Positions 47,211 through 56,500 of a stretch of DNA of 64,000 bases are shown in pieces. This DNA is from Methanosaeta sp. PtaB.Bin039 (GTDB taxonomy: Archaea; Halobacteriota; Methanosarcinia; Methanotrichales; Methanotrichaceae): positions 96,315 through 160,314 of the forward strand of contig MVQI01000051.1 of assembly GCA_002067795.1 (NCBI GenBank), given 5' to 3'. Below the pieces are notes generated by a model. It was not told the DNA's origin and made no database searches. It saw nothing but the letters and a program-made list of their open reading frames with translations. Numbering within the stretch: position 1 is the first letter of the stretch; every line of letters starts with the position of its first letter. A program made the translations under genes and the position numbers.

Positions 47211-48071
47211 CTAATCCCCCAGTACCTTCTGGCCGGTGAGCTCTATGAAGACGTCTTCGAGATTGGACTCCCGCATAACCACCCGCTGCGTGCCAGGCAG
47301 ACCTCGAATAAACTCAGAAGCTTCAGCCCGGCCAGGGAAGTATATGTATTTTGTGGCGTTCCCATTCGTCTGCATTTCAACGGCGATCATGCCGAGCTTT
47401 CGGCGCAAATCGAGGGGCTCGCCCAGGACAATGAGCTTGCCATGATGGATTATCCCCACTCTTCTGCATAGCGCCTCTGCCTCCTCGATGTAGTGCGTAG
47501 TCAGAAAGACAGTTGCTCCGTCGGAGCTCATCTTTCTGATGAGGTCCCAGACCCTGCGACGCGTCTGTGCATCGAGTCCTACCGTCGGCTCGTCCAGAAA
47601 TAGCAGTTTCGGCCTGTGGATTAGCGCTCTGGCGATCATTGCCCTTCTCTTCATGCCGCCTGAGACATCATCGACGAGATAGTCTGCGTAGTCGGACAGC
47701 TCCACATAGTCGAGAAGCTCTGAGATCCTCTCCCTTCGATCCCTTGGCGAGAGGTGATGCAACCTGGCATGCAGCTCCAGGTTCTCGGCAATGGTCAGAT
47801 CCCGGTTCAGGCTGAGATGCTGCTGGACTATGCCGAAATCGGATTTCACTCTCTCCGGATCTTTGGCCACATCGGTGCTATTGATCAAGACCTGGCCAGA
47901 GGAAGGCTTTGTAAGCGTCGTCAGAATACGAATGGTCGTGGTCTTGCCCGCACCATTTGGTCCGAGAAAGCCGAATAACTCCCCTCTTTCGACCTCCAGA
48001 TCCAGGCCGTCAACCACTTTTCTTCCCGAATACTCTTTGCTTAAACCGGAAATCTCTATGATCTTGCTCAA
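47211..48071 (-). CDS. ABC-2 exporter ATPase (DrrA-like)
   Basis: The product is 286 residues. Walker A is GPNGAGKTT, the signature is VSGGMKRRAMIARALIHRP and Walker B is LLFLDEP. A C-terminal domain of about 70 residues follows, as in DrrA-type ATPases. The start is a TTG at 48071 with AGGGGA six bases upstream, and no ATG fits. It pairs with the permease that follows. It is not the type of ATPase used by FecCD importers, so it probably does not serve the binding proteins nearby. Confidence 0.88.
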   Translation of the reverse strand: MSKIIEISGLSKEYSGRKVVDGLDLEVERGELFGFLGPNGAGKTTTIRILTTLTKPSSGQVLINSTDVAKDPERVKSDFGIVQQHLSLNRDLTIAENLELHARLHHLSPRDRRERISELLDYVELSDYADYLVDDVSGGMKRRAMIARALIHRPKLLFLDEPTVGLDAQTRRRVWDLIRKMSSDGATVFLTTHYIEEAEALCRRVGIIHHGKLIVLGEPLDLRRKLGMIAVEMQTNGNATKYIYFPGRAEASEFIRGLPGTQRVVMRESNLEDVFIELTGQKVLGD

Positions 48072-48289
48072 TTGAAGTCCCCTGGAAGATCAACTCGTGT
48101 ACTTATCTCGAACAGCAGCTTTCTTTCTTCATCCATAGTGCAGTTGAGATGCGCCAAAACCCTGCATGGAGATACGGAAATGGCATCTTCCTTTCTGCCG
48201 CGTCTCTGATACACGCCTGGCATCATCGCATATCGGCCAGGGTCTTTGGGTATGCCGGCACGGGCAAGCTTCAGGCAACTGGCAGGCAA
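48068..48289 (-). CDS. Possible small protein, uncertain
   Basis: A 73-codon frame lies between the binding protein gene and the exporter ATPase. Its TGA overlaps the TTG start of the ATPase by four bases, a typical coupling arrangement. The sequence (LLFEISTRVDLPGDF near the end) matches nothing I know, and no ribosome site is clear. It may be only a leader region. Confidence 0.25.
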   Translation of the reverse strand: MPASCLKLARAGIPKDPGRYAMMPGVYQRRGRKEDAISVSPCRVLAHLNCTMDEERKLLFEISTRVDLPGDFN

Positions 48290-48303
48290 ATGCCGATGGT
48301 CAG

Positions 48304-49311
48304 CTAGTTGGGGTATACGTAAAGCCCTCCATCCAATTCGATACCATAGAACCTCTTGACCAGATCTCGATGCACAGCATCTAAATCGACATCTTCGAAC
48401 AGACCGGGGTAGAACATATTAGCCATGTAAAGCTGGCAGATCACAGAGCGCACACCATATCTGATCTCTCCAGAGACCAGGTAAACCCTGCCGTCCTTGA
48501 CGGCCTTTACATCGGCGAGCTCGGGGCGAGCTATGATCTCATCTCTGAGTGCCCGTAGCTCATCTCCCGAAAATGCCTTATTGCTGGACCTCTGCTGGAT
48601 GATCACATCTGGATCAACCTCTACGACCCATTCCGGGCTGACCGTGATATACGAATGAGTCCTGTTTCCCAGATCTTTTGCAACGTTGTCGCCACCTGCA
48701 ACCCGGATCAAGGTATCGGAGGGGTTGCCGCTTGAAATCGTGTGGTACGGCTTTCCGGCCCACTCCAGGAAAACCTTGGGCTTGTCATCCGGCTTTAAGC
48801 CGGCTGTGCGTTTTCGGATCAGATCCTGATAGCCTTTGATAAAACCTATGAGCTCCAAAGAGCGTTCTTCTTTCCCGATCAATGCGCCCAGCCTTTCCAT
48901 CACCTCGATGTCCTTGGCTGGGTCCACGAGAGACTCTATCATCACGGGGATGCCAGCATTTTCAAGCTCCTTCAGGTTGTCATCAGATAGCATGGTATCG
49001 GCGATCACCAGATCCGGATGGAGCGATACTATCAGCTCCAGGTCAGGCGAATAGGAGCTCTTGCCGGCAATGGCCACCTCCTCCAAGGCCGGCGGAAAAT
49101 GAGAATACGAGTCCCTTCCAACGAGGCTTTTTCCTCCATCAAGCACATAAAGATACTCTGCGACACCGGTCCCAAGTGAGACGACCTTTTGAACCGGCAC
49201 GTCCAGGCTCAGGCAGCGTCCGGTGGAGTCAACAACCGTGATCTCCTCAGCGCTTCCTGCCATGACAAGAAGGCCAAAGCATATCAGAACCCGAATTACA
49301 GTCTTCATCAT
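48304..49311 (-). CDS. Metal-chelate/corrinoid ABC substrate-binding protein, type 1
   Basis: The product is 335 residues from ATG 49311; the next codon is also ATG. A signal peptide is followed by the class III (BtuF/FhuD-like) binding fold: VVSLGTGVAEYLYVLDGG, PDLELIVSLHPDLVIADTM, FLEWAGKPYHT and SPEWVVEVDPDVIIQQ. It is a close paralogue of the proteins at 59002 and 60050. It captures a metal complex or cobamide outside the membrane. Its promoter region, shared with the divergent cbiK-like operon, carries box E. Confidence 0.88.
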   Translation of the reverse strand: MMKTVIRVLICFGLLVMAGSAEEITVVDSTGRCLSLDVPVQKVVSLGTGVAEYLYVLDGGKSLVGRDSYSHFPPALEEVAIAGKSSYSPDLELIVSLHPDLVIADTMLSDDNLKELENAGIPVMIESLVDPAKDIEVMERLGALIGKEERSLELIGFIKGYQDLIRKRTAGLKPDDKPKVFLEWAGKPYHTISSGNPSDTLIRVAGGDNVAKDLGNRTHSYITVSPEWVVEVDPDVIIQQRSSNKAFSGDELRALRDEIIARPELADVKAVKDGRVYLVSGEIRYGVRSVICQLYMANMFYPGLFEDVDLDAVHRDLVKRFYGIELDGGLYVYPN

Positions 49312-49347
49312 GATCTGCGCCCACAATTAAACTTTATTGGTCTTAAA

Positions 49348-49361
49348 ACAAATAAACTTTA
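49348..49361. promoter_or_regulatory. Box E, 6-2-6 element (weakest copy)
   Basis: ACAAAT-AA-ACTTTA lies 37 bases before the start of the binding protein gene at 48304. It resembles box D2 (a shared run of the type CTTAARACAAATAAA) but its symmetry is poor. Confidence 0.45.
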
Positions 49362-49424
49362 TGCTCGAAAGAGATACGCGCAGCGTAACGTTTTTATGCT
49401 ATAAACTAGTTTTCTTGTTTTAAT

Positions 49425-49438
49425 TCAAATGAATTTGA
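49425..49438. promoter_or_regulatory. Box F, perfect 6-2-6 inverted repeat
   Basis: TCAAAT-GA-ATTTGA is a perfect inverted repeat 15 bases before the start of the exported chelatase gene. A TATA-like element (TTTATGCTATAAAC) lies about 25 bases further upstream, so a bound protein would block transcription. Confidence 0.7.
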
Positions 49439-49453
49439 GTTTGGTGAACGAAT

Positions 49454-50377
49454 ATGATAAGAATGCTATCTGTATTCGCGGCGGTGATCGCCGTCGCTCT
49501 CGTCGTTCCATCCTTCGGCGCTATGGACCGGCCAGCCAAGGAGAATCCAGCGATTCTGCTTGTGGTATTCGGCACAAGCTATCCCGAGGCTCAGGCAGCC
49601 TACAAGAACGTCGAGAGGGTATACCAAGAGCAATTCCCAGATGCTGAGATCAGGATCGCCTTCACATCAGATTACATCAGGCGCAAATTGCTGGAGAGGG
49701 ATAACATATCGATAGACAATCCACTCACCGGCCTTGCCCATCTAAATGACGAAGGCTACGTCAATGTGGTGGTACAGTCGCTGCATGTGATACCAGGAGA
49801 GGAGTTCCACGACCTGGCCAACATAGTGAAAAGCGCAAAAGGCATCCACGGGAAATTCGGCTTCAAGAACCTGGTGCTCGGCACACCGCTCCTCATGGAT
49901 CTGGAAGACTACCACAACGCTTCTTCCGCCCTGGCCGGTCAATTTGACCAGAATACGACCGGAAATGAGAGAACGCCTCAATCCAGCCCCAGAGATCCCG
50001 AGCAGATGGCGGTTGTACTTATGGGACATGGAACCGAGCACCCGGCAAACAGCGCCTACTCGCAGATGGCCGGCATCCTGGCGAAAGATCACAAAAACGT
50101 CTTCCTCGGCACCGTCGAGGGATATCCGGGCTACGATGATGTGCTGGCAGGCCTCAAGACGTCCGGTGTGAGGAAAGTGCGTCTGATGCCGCTTATGATC
50201 GTAGCAGGCGATCACGCCTTGAACGATCTTGCTGGAAGCGAGTCCGAATCCTGGAAGAGCATGCTGGAGACTGAGGGCTTCGAGACTGACGTCAACCTGA
50301 AGGGGATGGGTGAGAACGACGGAATCGTGGAGATATTCGTCAAGCACACCAGAGAAGCGTTTTCCAAGTTCGAGTAG
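49454..50377 (+). CDS. cbiK: Exported CbiK-type sirohydrochlorin cobaltochelatase
   Basis: The product is 307 residues. A signal peptide covers about 1-23 (LSVFAAVIAVALVVPSFGA). The mature protein matches class II chelatase CbiK: VVFGTSYPEAQAAY, VVQSLHVIPGEEFHDL (His111), VLMGHGTEHPANSAYSQM (His191, His195) and RLMPLMIVAGDHALNDL. CbiK inserts Co2+ into sirohydrochlorin. A signal peptide is known for the periplasmic CbiK of Desulfovibrio but is surprising here. It leads an operon with a permease, a binding protein and a CobN-like chelatase. Confidence 0.87.
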   Translation: MIRMLSVFAAVIAVALVVPSFGAMDRPAKENPAILLVVFGTSYPEAQAAYKNVERVYQEQFPDAEIRIAFTSDYIRRKLLERDNISIDNPLTGLAHLNDEGYVNVVVQSLHVIPGEEFHDLANIVKSAKGIHGKFGFKNLVLGTPLLMDLEDYHNASSALAGQFDQNTTGNERTPQSSPRDPEQMAVVLMGHGTEHPANSAYSQMAGILAKDHKNVFLGTVEGYPGYDDVLAGLKTSGVRKVRLMPLMIVAGDHALNDLAGSESESWKSMLETEGFETDVNLKGMGENDGIVEIFVKHTREAFSKFE

Positions 50378-50413
50378 GGATATCCGAATCGTACTTTGCA
50401 GGAGGTATTTGAA

Positions 50414-50890
50414 ATGAGGTACCTGGTCTATCTGGTATCGGCATTCCTGGCAGTGAATCTGGCCTGCGCCAATGTGCTGATCAACGAGATGCTTCCCAGT
50501 CCAGCAAGCGATTGGAATGGAAACGGCCATATAAGCGGAATGGACGACGAGTTCATAGAGCTTTATAATTCAGGCAACCAGTCTGTGGACGTCAGCGGAT
50601 ACGTCCTTAAGGACACGGTGTTTAGGTCAACTCCCGGAGAATATGCATTGCCGGAGGGATCTGTGATTGGTCCAGGAGAATTCCTGGTTATATTCGTCTC
50701 CACAAGCGGCGTGTTTCAGGGAAATGATGGGGACGCTATTGAGCTATACGATCGGTCCGGAAGCCTGGTTGATGAAAAGAGATACGATACCTCGACAGAG
50801 GACGTCTCTCTTGCCAGGATTCCTGACGGGGGGGAATGGAAGAACAGCACTGCTCCGACACCCGGAAAGCCAAACCGGCTGACAGCCTGA
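50414..50890 (+). CDS. Exported lamin-tail-domain protein
   Basis: The product is 158 residues from ATG 50414, preceded by AGGAGGT. A signal peptide (LVYLVSAFLAVNLACA) is followed by one lamin-tail domain: VLINEMLPSP, EFIELYNSGNQSVDVSGYVL and DGDAIELYDRSGSLVDEKRY. Such Ig-like domains often bind surfaces or nucleic acids, or serve as adaptors in secreted enzymes. It lies 36 bases after the chelatase gene and 24 before the permease, so it is part of the uptake operon. Its job there is unknown. Confidence 0.8.
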   Translation: MRYLVYLVSAFLAVNLACANVLINEMLPSPASDWNGNGHISGMDDEFIELYNSGNQSVDVSGYVLKDTVFRSTPGEYALPEGSVIGPGEFLVIFVSTSGVFQGNDGDAIELYDRSGSLVDEKRYDTSTEDVSLARIPDGGEWKNSTAPTPGKPNRLTA

Positions 50891-50914
50891 TGAAGGATAT
50901 CACGGTGTATTTGC

Positions 50915-51997
50915 GTGAATAGATTGCAGACAGGGATATCGGCCACAGGACCAAATCTGAAGGACGAGTATTCCCGGTTCCTTGCCAGAAAATTCCTGGT
51001 GATTATTGTCGTCTTGGTTGCGATAATAGTCCTGGCGGGATTGGCAGTGACGCTTGGCTCGGCTCACATCACACCGGCACAGGTCTATTCCTGCATATTG
51101 GCCAGGTTCTTCCCACACAATTTTCAAACCACAGATTTTGTGGATACCATTGTGTGGAAACTGAGATTTCACCGGGTGATAATGGCAATTTTCGCCGGGA
51201 TGGGGCTTGCCATTGCAGGGGCTGCCATGCAGGGCATCCTCAAAAACCCTCTTGCCAGCCCTTTCACCCTTGGGATCGCTTCTGCCGCATCATTTGGAGC
51301 GTCGCTTGCCATAATCATGGGGGCAGGTTTCATCGGCGGAGAGTATCTGATAGTGGGCAACGCATTCATCTTCACCATAATCGCATCTTTAGCCGTTTAC
51401 GGCCTTGCCAAATACCGCGGCATAAGCCCGGAGACCATGGTTCTGGCAGGCATCGCCATCATGTACCTCTTTTCGGCCATGACATCCTTCCTGCAGTATG
51501 TTGGCCACGCCGAGCAGGTCCATGAGGTGGTCTTCTGGATGATGGGAAGCCTGGGCCGTTCATCCTGGGATAAAGTCGGCATAATTGCCATGGTGACGGT
51601 GCTCTGCTCTCTTATTCTGATCAGGCTTTCCTGGGATATCAACACGCTGGGGGCCGGAGACGAGACCGCAAAGAGCCTGGGTGTAAACGTTGAGATGGTG
51701 AGGGTCTCTGGAATGATGCTGGCCGCCCTGATAACTGCCAGCGTGATATGCTTCACCGGAACCATCGGCTTCATCGGCCTGGTAGCTCCCCATATCACAA
51801 GGATGGTCATATCAGGAGATCACAGGTTCCTACTTCCGGCTTCAGGTCTTTTCGGGGCTCTGCTGCTCTTGGGAGCCGATACAATGGCCAGGACTATAAT
51901 GGCTCCGGTAATCTTGCCAGTGGGTATAATGACAGCCTTCATGGGAGTGCCATTTTTCCTATACCTGTTCATAAAGAGGAGGAAGGAGTTTTGGTGA
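50915..51997 (+). CDS. FecCD/BtuC-family ABC permease
   Basis: The product is 360 residues with about ten membrane segments, starting at GTG 50915. Family blocks are RFHRVIMAIFAGMGLAIAGAAMQGIL, NPLASPFTLGIASAASFGA and GFIGLVAPHITRMVISGDHR, the last being the ATPase contact loop. It moves a cobamide, haem-like or siderophore-type metal complex. No BtuD/FecE-type ATPase is in the window, so the ATPase must be encoded elsewhere. Its stop overlaps the start of the next gene. Confidence 0.92.
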   Translation: MNRLQTGISATGPNLKDEYSRFLARKFLVIIVVLVAIIVLAGLAVTLGSAHITPAQVYSCILARFFPHNFQTTDFVDTIVWKLRFHRVIMAIFAGMGLAIAGAAMQGILKNPLASPFTLGIASAASFGASLAIIMGAGFIGGEYLIVGNAFIFTIIASLAVYGLAKYRGISPETMVLAGIAIMYLFSAMTSFLQYVGHAEQVHEVVFWMMGSLGRSSWDKVGIIAMVTVLCSLILIRLSWDINTLGAGDETAKSLGVNVEMVRVSGMMLAALITASVICFTGTIGFIGLVAPHITRMVISGDHRFLLPASGLFGALLLLGADTMARTIMAPVILPVGIMTAFMGVPFFLYLFIKRRKEFW

Positions 51998-53040
51998 GAG
52001 TCGCATCTCTGGCAGCGTCGCTCATGCTGTTAATCTCTCTTGGAATCTGCCAGACTGATGATCCAAATGCGACGAAGAACGATCAGTCGGTGATGATCAC
52101 CGACGGCATGGGAAGAGAGGTTGAAGTTCCCCTGCACCCGGATAGAATTGTCTGCGTAAATGCGGCTGCTGCTGAGGTAATTTACGCTCTTGATGGCGCA
52201 GACCGCATAGTGGCGGTGACCAGTGCCTGTACAATGCCTCCAGCTATGCTGGAAAGGGAGGTTCTTGGCAGATCGGCTCTGAGCCTTGAGGCCGAACCCA
52301 TCATTGCCCTGAAACCCGATCTGGTGATCGAGGGCGTCCCTCCATTAAAAGAAGATGTAAGAAAGCAGCTGGATGAAGCAGGCATTCCGGTGCTGCAGTA
52401 TTGGGCTTTGCACGCAGACAAGATACTGCCAATGATAGAGGACTTCGGAGCGATCCTTGGAAGAGAGGGGCGATCTCAGGAGCTTTGCGACTTCATTAAG
52501 GGTTATTACGATCTGGCAAGAGATCGAATGAAGGATTTGCAGCCTGAGAGCAGGCCAAGAGTATACTACATGATAATGAGCCAGATTTCCTGGACCTGCG
52601 GCGAAGGAAGCGACATGGGCAAGAGCATCGAGGAGGCGGGAGGTCTGAACATCGCTGCCAGCTTATACGGCATGGTCCCTGAGGTGGACCCCGAGTGGAT
52701 TATCGTGCAGAATCCCGATGTCATGGTATATCATCACATAAGACAGTCCGAATCCGGAGCAGATATCTCGCCATCCTTGCAGGTGCTGAAAGAACGCAGG
52801 GATTTCATCATTTCCCAGCCCGGATTTGATGAGATAAAGGCTGTGAAAGAGGGAAAGATCTACATCATCGATACAGGGATAGTTACCGGACCCAGGCAGA
52901 TCGTGGGGTTCCTGCATTTTGCTAAATGGTTCCACCCTCAGCTGTTCGGGGATATAGATCCAGAAGCCGTTCACAAAGAGATGCTCTCGCGCTTTTACGA
53001 CGTGAAGGAGCATGGATGTTGGGCCTATCCCTTGAATTAG
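51994..53040 (+). CDS. Corrinoid/metal-chelate ABC substrate-binding protein, type 2
   Basis: The product is 348 residues from GTG 51994, with GGAAGGAG upstream and a GTGA overlap with the permease stop; the frame remains open far upstream inside the permease gene. A signal peptide (LAASLMLLISLGIC) is followed by the class III binding fold. It carries CTMPPAMLEREVLG, which is shared in form with the protein at 57384. It is the binding protein most tightly linked to the permease. Confidence 0.88.
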   Translation: MRVASLAASLMLLISLGICQTDDPNATKNDQSVMITDGMGREVEVPLHPDRIVCVNAAAAEVIYALDGADRIVAVTSACTMPPAMLEREVLGRSALSLEAEPIIALKPDLVIEGVPPLKEDVRKQLDEAGIPVLQYWALHADKILPMIEDFGAILGREGRSQELCDFIKGYYDLARDRMKDLQPESRPRVYYMIMSQISWTCGEGSDMGKSIEEAGGLNIAASLYGMVPEVDPEWIIVQNPDVMVYHHIRQSESGADISPSLQVLKERRDFIISQPGFDEIKAVKEGKIYIIDTGIVTGPRQIVGFLHFAKWFHPQLFGDIDPEAVHKEMLSRFYDVKEHGCWAYPLN

Positions 53041-53114
53041 CCCATTTTGAAAATGAGGACCCTCTTGCTCTTTAGGTAAAATTAACAATTTAAGATGCTC
53101 ATTGAGAGATATAT

Positions 53115-53525
53115 ATGGCAAAATCAAAGAACAAAAAGGCTATGCGGAAGATGGGCCAGGCAATGATGGCCACAATGCCGCTACAGATGAAAGTCCATGT
53201 CATGGCCAAGATGCTTTTGGCCGGAAACGATGAGGATAAGCACAGAAAGATAATGGAGGATGTAAAACAGAAGCGTCGCTTCACATTGCCCAGGGACCAG
53301 ATCGAATGGTATCCGACCATCGATCACCATAAATGCCAGAGCTGCCGAGTCTGTCTGGATTTCTGTCCCAGGGGCGTCTTTGAGGAGGATGACCATGATA
53401 ATATCACGGTCTCCAAGCCGTATGAGTGTGTGATGCTGTGCAGCGGCTGCGAGATTCAATGCCCACACGATGCTATCTCCTTTCCCGATAGGAAAGACTT
53501 CTACAGGTATGTTTACTACGTTTGA
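53115..53525 (+). CDS. Two-cluster ferredoxin-domain protein
   Basis: The product is 136 residues. The first 70 residues are basic and helical, rich in Met and Lys. The C-terminal half has two 4Fe-4S sites: Cys74, Cys77, Cys80, Cys84 and Cys105, Cys109, Cys112, Cys116. The second has a CxxxC spacing where CxxC is usual. The gene lies between the binding protein and the CobN-like gene, 23 bases before the latter. It may feed electrons to the chelatase or to a corrinoid. Confidence 0.85.
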   Translation: MAKSKNKKAMRKMGQAMMATMPLQMKVHVMAKMLLAGNDEDKHRKIMEDVKQKRRFTLPRDQIEWYPTIDHHKCQSCRVCLDFCPRGVFEEDDHDNITVSKPYECVMLCSGCEIQCPHDAISFPDRKDFYRYVYYV

Positions 53526-53548
53526 AAGGAGACGTTAGAGGACTGGTC

Positions 53549-56500
53549 ATGAAGGTTGTAGTGGTTTCTCCTGTTCTCGTTCCAAGTCTCATCAAAGCAT
53601 CTCAGGAGCTGAAAGAGGAGTTTGAGCTGGAATTTGATCTCAGGATCTACCATTCAAGCCAGATCGACAATGAAGAGGTTTCATTGGATGGACTCGAAGA
53701 AGAACTCAAATCCGCTGATGCTGTTCTAGTTGACCTCATGGGTGCGGGAGGCCTGTCTATTGAAGTAATCTCTCGCAGCCTCAGGGATGAGAAAAATACC
53801 GTCGTCAGCCTGGTTGTCCCCATGGGCAGGGCTTTTCAGGAGATGATGCAGCTCACAAGGCTTGGATCGTTCCAGGGAAGAGGGCTGGCAGAGAGGATGG
53901 CCAGCATGGAGATGATCGGCCGGTCAGATGATAACGATCCTGAAGCCCTCCGGAGAAGAGTGGATAAGGGCCGAAGGATGATGGATATCGCCCTGAAGAT
54001 GGTGCAGGCAGGCGGGGAGGTTTTGCCTGTAGGGCTACTGAAGGACGTCAGCAACTATATAAAAATAACAAAATACTGGAAATTCGGTGGCCAGGAGAAC
54101 TATAGAAATCTCTTAATCCTCCTGCTGGGCGAATACCTGGGTGCCTCCCTTCCACCAGCCAAAGAACCTGCTGAGAAGCCCGAATTCGGCATCTATCATC
54201 CTCTGCACGGTTACTTTGAAGATCTTGAAGCATACATGAAAAGAGCAGGGTTTGATGATAGGATTCCGACAATTGGCATTATCTTTTACGGTGGCAGGTA
54301 TTTTGATCAGTGCAAACCAACAGTAGAGGCCATTGCCTCGTCTCTTGGGAAAGCAAACATCATACCGGTTTATTCCGACGGCATCAACAATTTGCATGCG
54401 ATGAGGAAGTATTTCTTCAGGGATGGCCGGCCGATAACTGATGCCCTGGTGAATCTCACAATGTTCCGCCTAAACGGAGGACCTCTGGGCGGAAACCACC
54501 AGCTCACCAGAGAGCTCTTAAAGGAGATCAATGCCCCCATCTACACCCCAGCACAATTGTACCGGAGGGAGGTAGTGGATTGGATGAGGTCTCCTGCCGG
54601 CTTAAATCCCATGGAGACCATAATGTCGGTCATCTGGCCGGAACTGGATGGCAGCATTGAACCCATTCCTTGCTGCGGAGTGGATGCCGTGCAAAACGGG
54701 AAGGCGTCGGTTCGAGAAATCGTCCCGATCCAGGACAGGGTAAATAAAATCTGCTCTCGAATCCGGAACCGGATCAAGCTGAAAGATAAGCCCGACTCAG
54801 AGAAGCGCGTGGCTGTGCTCATATACAGCTACCCGCCTGGTGAAGGCAATCTGGGCAGGGCCTCCTATCTCGATGTATTTGAGAGCATAAAACGTATCTT
54901 AAAAAGGATGGCCGAAGAGGGATTTGCCGTCGATGTGCCAAAAGGAAAGCTGCATGATCTCTTCGAGGATCTGGCTATTGTCAACTCCGGACAATGGTTC
55001 AGCGCTCAGCAAGCCGTCGAAAGCATCTTCTCTTTGAATGCAGAGGCGTATAGAGACTACTTCCACTCTCTACCAGAGGAGATGCAGGAGGATGTAACTG
55101 CTGCCTGGGGCCCTGTTCCCGGCACGGTGATGGCCTCAGGAGAAAAGATCCTCATTGCTGGAATTGAGCTGGGGAATGTGTTCCTGGGTGTTCAGCCCGC
55201 AAGGCCGCCCTTAAAGGGCCAGGATATATCTGATGCCACCCATGATAAGACAAAGCCGCCCCATCACCAGTACATTGCCTTTTATTGCTGGCTGGATACA
55301 GTGTGGAAGGCAGACGCGGTCGTACATGTGGGGACTCATGGACTGGCCGAGTTCACAAAAGGAAAGGAGGTGGGCATGAGTGCCTCATGTTTCCCTGACC
55401 TTTTAATAGGCAATATGCCACACCTGTACTTTTACAGCGTTGGAAATGCCTCTGAGGCAGTGATAGCCAAGAGAAGGCTATACGCCACAATGATAGGTCA
55501 CAACAATCCGCCCTTTACAGCCTCTGACCTGTATGAGGATTATGTTGTGCTGCAAAACATGATCGACGAATACGGAGAGGCAAGGGTCCAGAATCCTGAT
55601 ATCTGCCCTCGCATCAAGGAGCGGATATTGACCGAGGCAGCAGCACTTCATTTCGAGGATCTGGACATAGATAAAATCCACGACGAGCTCTACGAGATGA
55701 AGAGACGCATTATTCCAAAAGGGCTGCACGTTTTAGGGGAGGGCTATGAGAAGGAAGATTTGAAGCTGTTTCTGGAGTTCATTTTGAGATACGACAGGGG
55801 CAGCATCAAGTCAATAAATCGCATCCTCTGCGAGGATATTGGTCTGGACTACGACGCGGCTTTGAAGAATAGATCTTCTTACCTCCCGCAGCTGGCCGAG
55901 GTGGACCGAAGATGCTCTCAGCTGGTGGAATGCTGTCTGGAAAGATCGCTAGAGGATGCAGTAGAGGAAAGCGCCCTTTCGTTTGAAAGACAGGCAGAGC
56001 TAAAAGAGGCCTTGGACTGGGGCATGAGGTTGGCCGAAAGATATTCGGATAACGGAGACGAGATCGACAACTTCATTTGCGGCCTTCGAGGCGAGTTCAT
56101 AGAGCAGGGCGACGGCGGAGATGTCATCCGCTCCCCTGAGATCCTTCCGACCGGCAGAAACCTGACGCAATTCGATCCTACAAGGATACCGACAGAGACT
56201 GCATTCGAACGGGGAGAGGAGATCACCAGGAACACCATATCCAGATATCTGGAGAAGAACGGGAGCTATCCCGAGAGCATAGGTGCTGTGCTTTGGGGTT
56301 TTGAGACAACGAGGACTGGGGGAGAGACGGTTGGCCAAATACTGAGCTATCTCGGCGTGAAGGTCGAGAGGATCTGCGGAAGCTGGTCGCCTCAGCTATC
56401 TGTGATTCCGTTAGAAAGGCTGGGCAGGCCGAGAATCGACTGCCTTGTCAACATTTGCGGTTTCTTTCGGGATATGTTTCCCAATCTTATGGAGCTTTTG

